Below are positions 53,579-61,898 of a stretch of DNA of 64,000 bases, piece after piece (the stretch's first letter is position 1; each line of letters begins with the position of its first letter). Origin of the DNA: Sulfurimonas autotrophica DSM 16294 (lineage in GTDB: Bacteria > Campylobacterota > Campylobacteria > Campylobacterales > Sulfurimonadaceae); contig NC_014506.1 in assembly GCF_000147355.1 (NCBI RefSeq), positions 558,001-622,000 of the forward strand, read 5' to 3'. The notes under the pieces were generated by a model, which worked only from the letters and a program-made list of their open reading frames with translations, ran no database searches and was not told the origin of the DNA. The position numbers were made by a program, and so were the translations under genes.

Positions 53579-53919
53579 TGCCCGTGTTTAAAACGAAATT
53601 CCTGCTCAACTAAAAGAGGACGAAGCTTCTCTTTTAGTTCTCCTTGAAATTCCATCCAGCCATCTTTGACACTGCCTCCGCAACCTAGTTTTTTCTTGAG
53701 CAATTTGAGCAGTGCAGTTTGTTCCTCTTTTGGTCTGTGAAATTCACCGACAAGTGTAACTGTTTTTCCTCTGCGTTTCTCTTTTTGAAATACTAAAAAA
53801 TGTTTGCCACTCTCTTGAATTTCACTTGAAAGTTTTGTTTTGCGCGAATTTTGCACTTGTGCCCAGCCATCATCAATATCAGCACCTATGAATAAATCGA
53901 GTTTTTTGCCTCTACTCAT
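53575..53919 (-). CDS. SUI1/eIF1-like translation factor (YciH family)
   Basis: A 114-residue protein with the SUI1 fold in its second half (KRRGKTVTLVGEFHR, LLKKKLGCGGSVKDGWMEFQGE). Bacterial YciH discriminates against aberrant initiation complexes; the exact role in this phylum is unknown. It starts immediately next to the DUF5718 gene end and overlaps the convergent GGDEF gene by 4 bases. Confidence 0.85.
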   Translation of the reverse strand: MSRGKKLDLFIGADIDDGWAQVQNSRKTKLSSEIQESGKHFLVFQKEKRRGKTVTLVGEFHRPKEEQTALLKLLKKKLGCGGSVKDGWMEFQGELKEKLRPLLVEQEFRFKHGH

Positions 53920-54768
53920 CTAGTGTACTTCTTGAACCAAAATACTCATATTTTCTTTGTTATATTCTTTGTCTTGAAGTGTTTTTAACACATCATCCAA
54001 AGAATAAGATTTATGATTATATACAACCACTAAAACTTCATCACCTGTTTGTAAAAAAGTCGTCTCTCCATATGGAGTATAGCGTGTTGCTCCTATACTG
54101 ATAATAGCATCTGTCGGATTGTTACATGCAGTAATATAAGTTTTTATATCTTCTAGTGGTCCAAAATCTTCTTGCGTATTTATTTGATTTTGAATCCACT
54201 CAGTGAGTTTGTCATAAAAGTAGCTGTATCCGCTGAGTTCTACATTCTCGCCATAAGCATGCAGTTCATTATCACGGCGCAAAAAGCTGCAGATACTAAA
54301 GTCATCCATCACACCGCCCTGTGCAAACTTATCAATTTTTAGAAGCTTTGAGGCAATTCCTTTGGAATCTTCTCCCCAGTTCTTTTTATCACTGATTTTC
54401 TCAGCTGTGCCGATTCGGATAGAACAGTCATTATATGCAGCGAAATATTTTGGAGCAATGCCGCTAATTTTGCCATCTTTATAGCTGAGTTCACAAATGA
54501 GTCCGACTTCCGGTTCAGCCTGAACATTGACATCTTCTTCTGGAAGTTTGATGCCGGTAGAAGAAAGAGGGTAGGTAAAGAGCATCTCTTTTGGACGAGG
54601 AGTACCTGTAGTTTTTTTGCAAGGAAGATAAAATGGAAACATACCCTTTGGTGCCGCTTCATCTTCTGTGATAATATTTTTAAAATCTTCGAGTTCTCCG
54701 GCTTGAGCAAGGTGCAGTGCAAAATTACCTGCAATGCCCAAACCTAAGTAGTTTTTATACTTTTGCAT
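53920..54768 (-). CDS. DUF5718 family protein
   Basis: A 282-residue soluble protein (YLGLGIAGNFALHLAQAGE..., AEPEVGLICELSYKDGKISGI). It matches DUF5718, a family common in Campylobacterota. The EPEVGLICEL...YFAAYNDCSIR segment resembles the metal-binding core of fumarylacetoacetate hydrolase-fold enzymes, so a FAH-like enzyme is possible. No function is established. It lies directly after the ABC-F gene on the same strand. Confidence 0.65.
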   Translation of the reverse strand: MQKYKNYLGLGIAGNFALHLAQAGELEDFKNIITEDEAAPKGMFPFYLPCKKTTGTPRPKEMLFTYPLSSTGIKLPEEDVNVQAEPEVGLICELSYKDGKISGIAPKYFAAYNDCSIRIGTAEKISDKKNWGEDSKGIASKLLKIDKFAQGGVMDDFSICSFLRRDNELHAYGENVELSGYSYFYDKLTEWIQNQINTQEDFGPLEDIKTYITACNNPTDAIISIGATRYTPYGETTFLQTGDEVLVVVYNHKSYSLDDVLKTLQDKEYNKENMSILVQEVH

Positions 54769-54770
54769 AA

Positions 54771-56378
54771 TTAGAGTGTTCCGGCTTCTTTTGCAGCAGC
54801 AAACTCTTCATAACTTCCCTGGAAGTCAGTGTATGTATGGTCTGCATGCAGTTCTATAATACGTGTAGCAAAAGCATCAAGTAATTCACGGTCATGTGAA
54901 ACACAAACCACATTGCCGTTAAACTCATGAAGTGCTTCACCAAGAGCAACAATCGCTTCAAGGTCAAGGTGGTTGGTCGGTTCATCAAGTACTAAAAAGT
55001 TTCCGCCCTCAAGCATCATTTTTGAAAGCATCATACGGTGTTTTTCTCCACCGGAGATTGATTCTACATTTTTCTCCTGCTGCTCACCGTTAAAAAGCAT
55101 ACGACCAAGACAGTTTCTTATTTCTGCTATTTCACGCTTAGGATCAAATGCGCGTAACCAGTCGTAAAGTGTACCGTCACCTTTAATAATGTCTGCTGTA
55201 TCTTGTGGAAAGTATGAGGGCTCAATAGTCGCACCCCAAGTAACAGCTCCGCCGCAGCTTGGTTGCATCTCTTCCATAATGATTTTTATAAGTGTTGTTT
55301 TACCTACACCGTTTCCACCGATAATGGCGATTTTTTCACCAGGATTTACTTTAAAAGTGATATCTTTAAGAACTTCATTATCACCATAAGAATGGCAAAT
55401 ATGCTCTACATTGAGCGCTTCATCACCCATAACTCTTTTTGCTTTAAAAACAATAGACGGATCACGACGGGATGATGGTTTAATATCATCTATTTGGAGT
55501 TTATCGAGTTGTTTTTGTCTTGAAGTAGCCTGTTTTGCTTTTGATGCATTTGCGCTAAAACGACGCACAAAGGCCTCAAGCTGATCTTTTTCTTTGAGTT
55601 TTTTTGCATTATCAAGTTCCATCTGTTTTGCCATAACATTTGCGGCAATATACCAGTCATCATAATTTCCTGTAAATTCACGAATTTTTTGATAGTCAAC
55701 ATCAAGAATATTTGTAACAACAGCATTTAAAAAGTGTCTGTCATGAGAAATAACGACCATTGTACCTTCGTGACGCTGTAGTTCATGCTCTAACCAGCTG
55801 ATTGTTTCAATATCAAGGTTATTGGTAGGTTCATCAAGAAAGAGTACATCAGGTTTTGGGTATAAAACCTGTGCAAGAAGTACTTTGAATTTGTCGGCAG
55901 AATCAAGAGTACTCATAAGATCATTGTGTTTCTCAGCAGGAATTCCCACATTCTCAAGAATTTTTGCAATATTTACATCATACTCATAGGTTGGATCTTC
56001 TTCTACACAAATAGTCTCAAGCTCTGCAAGACGATTGTTCACCGCATCATCTTCAAAGTCACCCGTCATATAGATTTCTTCTTTTTCTTTGATGGCATCA
56101 TATAAGCGCTTGTTTCCATACAAAACAGCGTCCATAATAGTAAAGTCTTCATAAGCATATTGATTTTGCCCTAAAACGCCGACTTTATTTTGTTTTGGGA
56201 TGATTACTTCACCATCATATTCATTAATTTGTCCGGAAAGAATTTTTAAAAATGTTGTTTTACCGGCACCGTTTGCACCGATAAGACCGTATCTTTTGTG
56301 ACGGTCAAGTTTTAAGTTTATATCTTGAAAGAGTACTCTGTTTCCAAAGCGCATAGTTAAATTTTGTACTGTTACCAT
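54771..56378 (-). CDS. ABC-F family ATPase (YbiT-like)
   Basis: A 535-residue soluble protein with two ABC domains and no membrane part. Walker A motifs are GANGAGKTTFLK (about 34) and GGNGVGKTTLIK (about 350). The second domain has SGGEKHRMM, while the first signature is degenerate (DSADKFKVLLAQ), as in YbiT-type ABC-F proteins. The linker (about 240-300) is charged. ABC-F proteins act at the ribosome E-site. Whether this one is housekeeping or protective against antibiotics cannot be told. Confidence 0.9.
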   Translation of the reverse strand: MVTVQNLTMRFGNRVLFQDINLKLDRHKRYGLIGANGAGKTTFLKILSGQINEYDGEVIIPKQNKVGVLGQNQYAYEDFTIMDAVLYGNKRLYDAIKEKEEIYMTGDFEDDAVNNRLAELETICVEEDPTYEYDVNIAKILENVGIPAEKHNDLMSTLDSADKFKVLLAQVLYPKPDVLFLDEPTNNLDIETISWLEHELQRHEGTMVVISHDRHFLNAVVTNILDVDYQKIREFTGNYDDWYIAANVMAKQMELDNAKKLKEKDQLEAFVRRFSANASKAKQATSRQKQLDKLQIDDIKPSSRRDPSIVFKAKRVMGDEALNVEHICHSYGDNEVLKDITFKVNPGEKIAIIGGNGVGKTTLIKIIMEEMQPSCGGAVTWGATIEPSYFPQDTADIIKGDGTLYDWLRAFDPKREIAEIRNCLGRMLFNGEQQEKNVESISGGEKHRMMLSKMMLEGGNFLVLDEPTNHLDLEAIVALGEALHEFNGNVVCVSHDRELLDAFATRIIELHADHTYTDFQGSYEEFAAAKEAGTL

Positions 56379-56425
56379 AATGTTTAGCCTATATAATATT
56401 TTTCGCGATTATATCTAAAATATGG

Positions 56426-57697
56426 TTAAAGAAAGGCTACTTGGTTGCGTCCATTTGCTTTTGCTTCATAGAGTGCGTTGTCTACACGTTTTATAAGTGT
56501 TGTACTCTCTTCATTTGTTGTATATTGTGTGACTCCAATACTGACAGTAATTTGTTTCACATACTCAAAAAGGTGTTTTTCTATATTTTTACGTATTTTT
56601 TGAGCAAGTTCTAGTGCTTCATCTTTGTTTGTATGGGGTGCCACAAGTATAAACTCTTCTCCACCCCATCTTCCAAAACTGTCTGTTTTCCTAATAGTAC
56701 CCAAAACAACACGGCTAATCTCCTGAAGAACATAATCTCCTGTATCATGTCCATATGTGTCATTAACTTTTTTAAAGTTATCTATATCAAGCATTATCAG
56801 ACTAAATATTTCACCATAGCGCTTTGCTCTTTTTATTTCATCTTCAATTATTGTATTGATTTTATAGCGGTTATAAATACCTGTGAGTGTATCTTTTGTC
56901 GCAAGCTTTTTGAGCTGTTTTTCCAATGCTATGCGTTCAGTAATATCACGGCCTGTAGAGACAAAGTAATTGATATTTCCATTTTCGTCTTTTAATGGAG
57001 AGATGATTTTTTCATCATAGTAAAGAGAACCGTCTTTTTTCTTATTAATTAATATATTTTGATATGTATTGCCGCCTAAAATGCTTTTCCATAGGTTATC
57101 ATAAAACTCTTTTTGATGTACTCCGGACTTGAATATACGGTTATTTTGCCCAAGACTCTCATCTTGTGAAAATTGGGTATGTTTGACTGATGCCGGGTTT
57201 ACATAGATGATATTTCCCTTTACATCGGTGATGCGAACCATCTCCTCCATCTGCTCAATTGCTTGCGAAAGTAGTTTTAATTTTTTTTCACTCTCTTTAA
57301 GTTTTTGAGCCGCTTTTCTATTTTGTATGCGGTTTAAGAGATTCTTTAATTTTTCATTCACCATGTCCAAATCTATAGGTTTGAGTATATAACCATCTAC
57401 AGCGAGATTAATCGCCTCATATAAAAACTCACTGTCACTGTGCGCACTCAGGAGTAAAATAAGCTGTGATACATCTATGGCTTTGATGGCCTTTACCATC
57501 TCCAAGCCATTCATTTTAGGCATACGAATATCTGAAATAACGATGTCTGGACGGTGTTTTTTATAGAGCTCTAAACCCTCTGCACCATCTTGTGCCACAT
57601 AAAGCTCTTTACAAAATCGCTTTAAAAATCGAGAGAGCATCTCTCTGACATTCTCTTCATCTTCCACATAAAGAATAGTTGTATTATTTGTATTCAT
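56426..57697 (-). CDS. Response regulator with PAS and GGDEF domains
   Basis: A 423-residue protein with a receiver (about 1-120, Asp in IVISDIRMPKMNG), a coiled linker, a PAS domain (about 140-255, VRITDVKGNIIYVNPASVK) and a GGDEF domain (RWGGEEFILVA, DIDNFKKVND). It should convert a phospho-signal into c-di-GMP. It overlaps the upstream histidine kinase gene by 14 bases, which makes that kinase the probable phosphodonor. Confidence 0.9.
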   Translation of the reverse strand: MNTNNTTILYVEDEENVREMLSRFLKRFCKELYVAQDGAEGLELYKKHRPDIVISDIRMPKMNGLEMVKAIKAIDVSQLILLLSAHSDSEFLYEAINLAVDGYILKPIDLDMVNEKLKNLLNRIQNRKAAQKLKESEKKLKLLSQAIEQMEEMVRITDVKGNIIYVNPASVKHTQFSQDESLGQNNRIFKSGVHQKEFYDNLWKSILGGNTYQNILINKKKDGSLYYDEKIISPLKDENGNINYFVSTGRDITERIALEKQLKKLATKDTLTGIYNRYKINTIIEDEIKRAKRYGEIFSLIMLDIDNFKKVNDTYGHDTGDYVLQEISRVVLGTIRKTDSFGRWGGEEFILVAPHTNKDEALELAQKIRKNIEKHLFEYVKQITVSIGVTQYTTNEESTTLIKRVDNALYEAKANGRNQVAFL

Positions 57698-59642
57698 TAA
57701 GATTTATCCTAAATTCTGCACCCTCGGCAGTATTGCTTACATCGAGTTTTGCTTTTATATTCTCTTCAATGATCATTTTTGACATATAAAGACCCATACC
57801 CGTACCTTTGCCTTGCTCTTTGGTTGTAAAGTAAGGTTCAAAGATTCTGTTAAGAATTTCCACAGGAATACCGCCTCCGTTATCTCTGATGTAGATTGTT
57901 TTGTTCTTTAACTCTATGGTAATTTTTGCATCTTTTTGCTTGTTTTGTAATAAAATATCTTTTGCATTGTTAATAAGATTCAGAATTACCTGCTGAAATT
58001 CATTTTTATATCCGACTATTTCAAAACCCTCACCGATAAGTTCAACGGCAATATGATTATTTACCAGTTGTGCTTTTTGAATGGAAAGAACCCTTTCTAC
58101 GGCATCTTTAACATTGAAACGCTCTTTTGTCTTGTCAACTCTGTAAAAGTTTCTAAAGTCATCAATCGTATCAGACATAAATTTGATGACTTTTTTAGTT
58201 CCTTGAATAAATTCATCCAAATACTCCTCAGTAATCAAGCCGTCTTCATAGTCATATTTGAGGTTTTGTATCGCGATACCTATTTCATTAAGTGGCTGTC
58301 TCCATTGATGCGCAATCGCGCCTATCATCTCACCCATGGAAGCAAGTTTGCTCTGCTGTTGGAGTGCTTCGAGTTGTTTGATGTTCTCATCGGTTTTTTC
58401 TTTGACGATGTTTTCAAGGTTTTCATTAAGTCTGTTCAGTTCTTGGGTACGTTCATGTACTTTTTGTTCGATATCTTTTTTGCTCTCTTCGAGCTTTTGC
58501 AGCATTATCTGCAAGGAACTTGCAAGTTCTTCTATTTCATCTTTTGTATGAATGGCATCAAAATCTATCTCTTGTCGGTTGTTGCCTTGAGCAATCTCTT
58601 TTGCCGTTTTTGTGATTTTTGTAAGCGGTGTTATAAGATGACGCACTAAAAACAAAGATATTGATGCGATAATTAATGTGATTATAGTTATGTACGCAGA
58701 CAAAGAACCGATAAAATTGTCATACTGTTCTTTTGAAAAAGTCTCAGATGAACTGAGTGCAACAGAGATATGCTTGTCTTTTGTATAGATCAGCGTAGTA
58801 TAGGTAAAAAGAAGGTTATTTGTAAAATAACTCTTTTTGTTCAAACTAAAATCATGCATCAAAGTAGCATCATTATTACCGAATTCATAGCCAAAGATTT
58901 TTTTGTTGTTTTTGTTGTAAATATAGTAACCGTTTTTATCGGCAAGGTAGATGTTTTTATGATTGTTTGCATCTTTATACTGCTCTAAAACCGTAAAGAG
59001 TTTATCTACGTTGGCATTGATGATTAAAATTGCAAAAAGTTTACCCCCGAGATAGATCGGCAGTGCTGTACGCAGAGTTGGAGTCAAGGGATGGCTGATG
59101 CGCCCAAATTCACGATTGAGATTGATATCTGAGAGATAAGCTTTTCCGTCGGCTAACTGCATAGCTTCTTTGAAATATTTTTTCTTTGATTTGTCTTGGA
59201 GTTTGTTTTCCGGTCTGAGATGAATGCCCATTTTATCTTTATATGCCACAATTGCTTCTCTTCCGTTGTTTAAGAGAAGCCGGATATTAAAGTATGCTTT
59301 ATTGTGAGACAAAAGAGAGGTGAAATTGTCTTGCAGTGAATATATAATACCTGCTAAAGTTCTGTTTGTAACAGCGTCATAGTTGTACTTGTTGTTAAAG
59401 GCTCTGTAAAAAGCAATGATATCATCATCTTTAGAGAGAATTTTTGCATCATAAACCAATTTGTTTATACTGCCGTTTATACTTCTAGCATCTTCTTTGA
59501 GTTCAAATTGTAAATTTTCCAAACTATTTTGTTTGAAGTATTCTGTCATTAAAGAGTATGATAATAAAGCAATGGTGACAACACCGATTGCCGCAATGAT
59601 AAAAGTACCGATAGCAACTTTTGTTGAGAGACTAATGCGCAT
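57684..59642 (-). CDS. Histidine kinase with periplasmic Cache domain and HAMP
   Basis: A 652-residue membrane kinase with a first helix (about 9-30), a Cache-like periplasmic domain (about 35-295, YLSDINLNREFGRISHPLTP, LAIL...), a second helix (about 305-330), HAMP, and a long coiled coil (385-435). The phosphoaccepting His is in AIAHQWRQPLNE, the phylum-typical H box, followed by the ATPase (NLINNAKDILL, RDNGGGIPVE, GKGTGMGLYMSK). It overlaps the TPxDVY-repeat gene upstream by 11 bases and the REC-PAS-GGDEF gene downstream by 14. Confidence 0.92.
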   Translation of the reverse strand: MRISLSTKVAIGTFIIAAIGVVTIALLSYSLMTEYFKQNSLENLQFELKEDARSINGSINKLVYDAKILSKDDDIIAFYRAFNNKYNYDAVTNRTLAGIIYSLQDNFTSLLSHNKAYFNIRLLLNNGREAIVAYKDKMGIHLRPENKLQDKSKKKYFKEAMQLADGKAYLSDINLNREFGRISHPLTPTLRTALPIYLGGKLFAILIINANVDKLFTVLEQYKDANNHKNIYLADKNGYYIYNKNNKKIFGYEFGNNDATLMHDFSLNKKSYFTNNLLFTYTTLIYTKDKHISVALSSSETFSKEQYDNFIGSLSAYITIITLIIASISLFLVRHLITPLTKITKTAKEIAQGNNRQEIDFDAIHTKDEIEELASSLQIMLQKLEESKKDIEQKVHERTQELNRLNENLENIVKEKTDENIKQLEALQQQSKLASMGEMIGAIAHQWRQPLNEIGIAIQNLKYDYEDGLITEEYLDEFIQGTKKVIKFMSDTIDDFRNFYRVDKTKERFNVKDAVERVLSIQKAQLVNNHIAVELIGEGFEIVGYKNEFQQVILNLINNAKDILLQNKQKDAKITIELKNKTIYIRDNGGGIPVEILNRIFEPYFTTKEQGKGTGMGLYMSKMIIEENIKAKLDVSNTAEGAEFRINLNEYK

Positions 59643-61407
59643 AACTGCCGTCTTTGAGTATTTGTTTGGTAAGTGTATTGGTTGCTTCTATTACGCTGTA
59701 AATATCAGATGGTGTTTTACCTTGAAATATTTTGTTACTTTTATTGCCTTTATACTCCATTCCATAATAAATATGCAGTTCTGAAACCGTACCGCTGATA
59801 AGACGCAGCGCATTATAAACAGAGTTTGGCGTAATTATTTTATCACGAGGAATGGCGATAGTGGCAGAGTCAACATTACCTCGTTTTTTGATTTTTGTTA
59901 ATATTTTCATAAGTTGTAAACTCTGTAAAAACACATCATGAGGTGATCGTGCTTCATGTGGCAACATGGCTATATTGATATGTTTGTGTAAAAAATTATC
60001 GCTGATTATCTGCACATTCTTATATAGCTTGAGGGCAAGCGTATAGGTCTCATTCGGGGTATATTGCTGATTTAAAATAGTATCAAGTTCATATGATATT
60101 TTCCACAGCTTATTATAAACATCAGAAGGTGTTTTATCTTGGTATATTTTTTTATCAAGATAGTTTCTGTAAGAGATAAAGTTGTAGTTGTATTTTTTTG
60201 CATTGTAAATAAGATTTATTTCATCATCAAGGCGTAAGATAAGCTCATATACTTCACTTGGTGTGATTTTTGTGTTTGGTGCATCAGGAATCTGAGATGG
60301 ATAAAACCCTTCAAGGGCTTTAAGTCTTGACACTTTTTCCAAATCTTCAAGACCTTTTACATAAACATAAATAGGCTGTAGTCCGTAAACATAAGGAACT
60401 TTTTTAGCCTTGATTTGAATGCCCCCTTGTTCTTTAATATGCATAATTTTATGAAGAATGAACTCACTCAAGGCATAAACTTCATTTGGCGTTTTTATGA
60501 GTGATTTTTGCGGGTATTGATTGAGCCGATGTGAAAAGGAAAAAGTAGGAAGCAGTGCTTTTGCATATTCAAGATTTTGTACAACATCTGAAGGTGTTTT
60601 TTTGGTTTTTGGCTTTTGCGGAGGAAAACTCCGCTCAATTCCCAAACGGCGCGAGAGTCTGTTAAGCTCTGCTTTTACTGTTTGAAGTGAATCATAAACT
60701 TCTGTAGGTGAGATGACTTTTTGTTTGATTCTTGGTACGGGTACGGGTGCCATCCAGAGCTTTTTTTCATCTTCACTTATCGCTTTTATTAAATCACGAG
60801 AGGCATAAAGTGCATGATTTGGATGAAGATTGGGCTTTTTAGACGGCATTTTTATATCATTGTATTCTCTTTGTGAAGAACGTAGAAATTTAATCCTCTC
60901 AACAATTTGCTCTGATTGAATATAAACATCTGTTGGTGTGAAGCCTTGCCCGATTAAACTGTCAAAACCAAGAGAAACAGTCCAAAGAACCTGATAAACA
61001 TCACTTGGAGTTTTTCCTTTGTACTGTTTAAACGTAAAGTGTGTTTTTTGATTTTTTAAAAGGTAATGTATTTCCTCTTTTAATCGGATAACATTGTTAT
61101 AAACATCCTGAGGTGTAATTTTTCTCGGCGGTACAGGTGGAACTGTAATAAGTCCAAATTTATATATTTCACGATATTTGTTTACCTTTGTCAAAACTTC
61201 GAGTGTTTTTTGAATAACATGACGCGGAAGTTTATTATGCTGCTGCTCTACCTTCTTGAGTGGTTGCGTGATACCGTTTTCCCTGCGTAGTTCTCCAACC
61301 ATTTGTTTAAGTACCATTGACTGCGAATAAACATCAGAAGGTGTTTTTTCATCTGCATACAATCCTATCAAGCAGCATAAATATAACAGCAAAAATATTT
61401 TTTTCAT
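59632..61407 (-). CDS. Periplasmic TPxDVY-repeat protein, first gene of a signalling operon
   Basis: A 591-residue protein with a signal peptide (MKKIFLLLYLCCLIGLYADE) and about 15 copies of a helical unit beginning [KI]TPS[DE]VY followed by about 15-20 residues of amphipathic helix (e.g. KTPSDVYQVLWTVSLGFDSL, ITPSEVYELILRLDDEINLI). The repeats form two tandem super-modules of about six motifs each (roughly residues 90-320 and 330-585) with matching order and spacing. No known family is recognised. It is translationally coupled to the Cache histidine kinase gene and so is probably a ligand-binding or scaffold partner of that kinase. Confidence 0.78.
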   Translation of the reverse strand: MKKIFLLLYLCCLIGLYADEKTPSDVYSQSMVLKQMVGELRRENGITQPLKKVEQQHNKLPRHVIQKTLEVLTKVNKYREIYKFGLITVPPVPPRKITPQDVYNNVIRLKEEIHYLLKNQKTHFTFKQYKGKTPSDVYQVLWTVSLGFDSLIGQGFTPTDVYIQSEQIVERIKFLRSSQREYNDIKMPSKKPNLHPNHALYASRDLIKAISEDEKKLWMAPVPVPRIKQKVISPTEVYDSLQTVKAELNRLSRRLGIERSFPPQKPKTKKTPSDVVQNLEYAKALLPTFSFSHRLNQYPQKSLIKTPNEVYALSEFILHKIMHIKEQGGIQIKAKKVPYVYGLQPIYVYVKGLEDLEKVSRLKALEGFYPSQIPDAPNTKITPSEVYELILRLDDEINLIYNAKKYNYNFISYRNYLDKKIYQDKTPSDVYNKLWKISYELDTILNQQYTPNETYTLALKLYKNVQIISDNFLHKHINIAMLPHEARSPHDVFLQSLQLMKILTKIKKRGNVDSATIAIPRDKIITPNSVYNALRLISGTVSELHIYYGMEYKGNKSNKIFQGKTPSDIYSVIEATNTLTKQILKDGSYAH

Positions 61408-61431
61408 ATATTATCCCTCTTTATATTTAAT

Positions 61432-61437
61432 ATTATA
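61432..61437 (-). promoter_or_regulatory. Probable -10 element of the TPxDVY operon
   Basis: TATAAT on the minus strand (TTGTATAATATT) about 25 bases before the ATG at 61407, with an AGAGGG ribosome binding site in between. Confidence 0.5.
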
Positions 61438-61470
61438 CAAAAGAACTCTCTAAATTATTATTAATTTTGT

Positions 61471-61476
61471 TACAAT
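61471..61476 (+). promoter_or_regulatory. Probable -10 element very close to the GNAT start
   Basis: TACAAT (TTGTTACAATTC) ends 5 bases before the ATG at 61482, again without a ribosome binding site between, which suggests a leaderless message. Confidence 0.35.
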
Positions 61477-61481
61477 TCTTT

Positions 61482-61898
61482 ATGCAAATAAGAGAAATGA
61501 CATTAAAAGAACTCTACACTGTTTATGATGTAATAAAACAACTCCGAACCGAGCTTAGTTATGAAGAGTTTGAAGACCTTATATACGATATGCGGCATAT
61601 GGAGTATAAAATGTTTGGCATACTCGAACGGGGTAAATTGGTATGCTACAGCGGTGCTGCTGTGCAGACAAACTTGTACCACAAAAGACATTTATATATT
61701 TTTGATTTGGTCACAGATGAAAAATACCGCTATAAAGGATATGGGAAAATGATGCTGGAATATTTACATGATTATGCCAAAACAGCCGCCTGTGAAAATC
61801 TCGTACTCTCCTCAGGAGTGCAAAGGCAAGAAGCCCACAGCTTTTATGAAAAAGCAGGCTTTGAAAAAAAGAGCTACCTATTTGTGAAAGTTCTTTAA
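61482..61898 (+). CDS. GNAT-family N-acetyltransferase
   Basis: A 138-residue protein from ATG 61482 (MQIREMTLKEL), which keeps the first beta-strand of the fold. The acetyl-CoA loop is KYRYKGYGKMMLEYL, and the C-terminal part has SFYEKAGFEKKSYLFVK. The substrate is unknown. It overlaps the convergent GGDEF-EAL gene by 21 bases. Confidence 0.85.
   Translation: MQIREMTLKELYTVYDVIKQLRTELSYEEFEDLIYDMRHMEYKMFGILERGKLVCYSGAAVQTNLYHKRHLYIFDLVTDEKYRYKGYGKMMLEYLHDYAKTAACENLVLSSGVQRQEAHSFYEKAGFEKKSYLFVKVL

Noticed and set aside
54771-56378. ABC-F protein as an antibiotic resistance determinant
   Set aside because: It matches the widespread housekeeping YbiT-like type, and no resistance context is seen.
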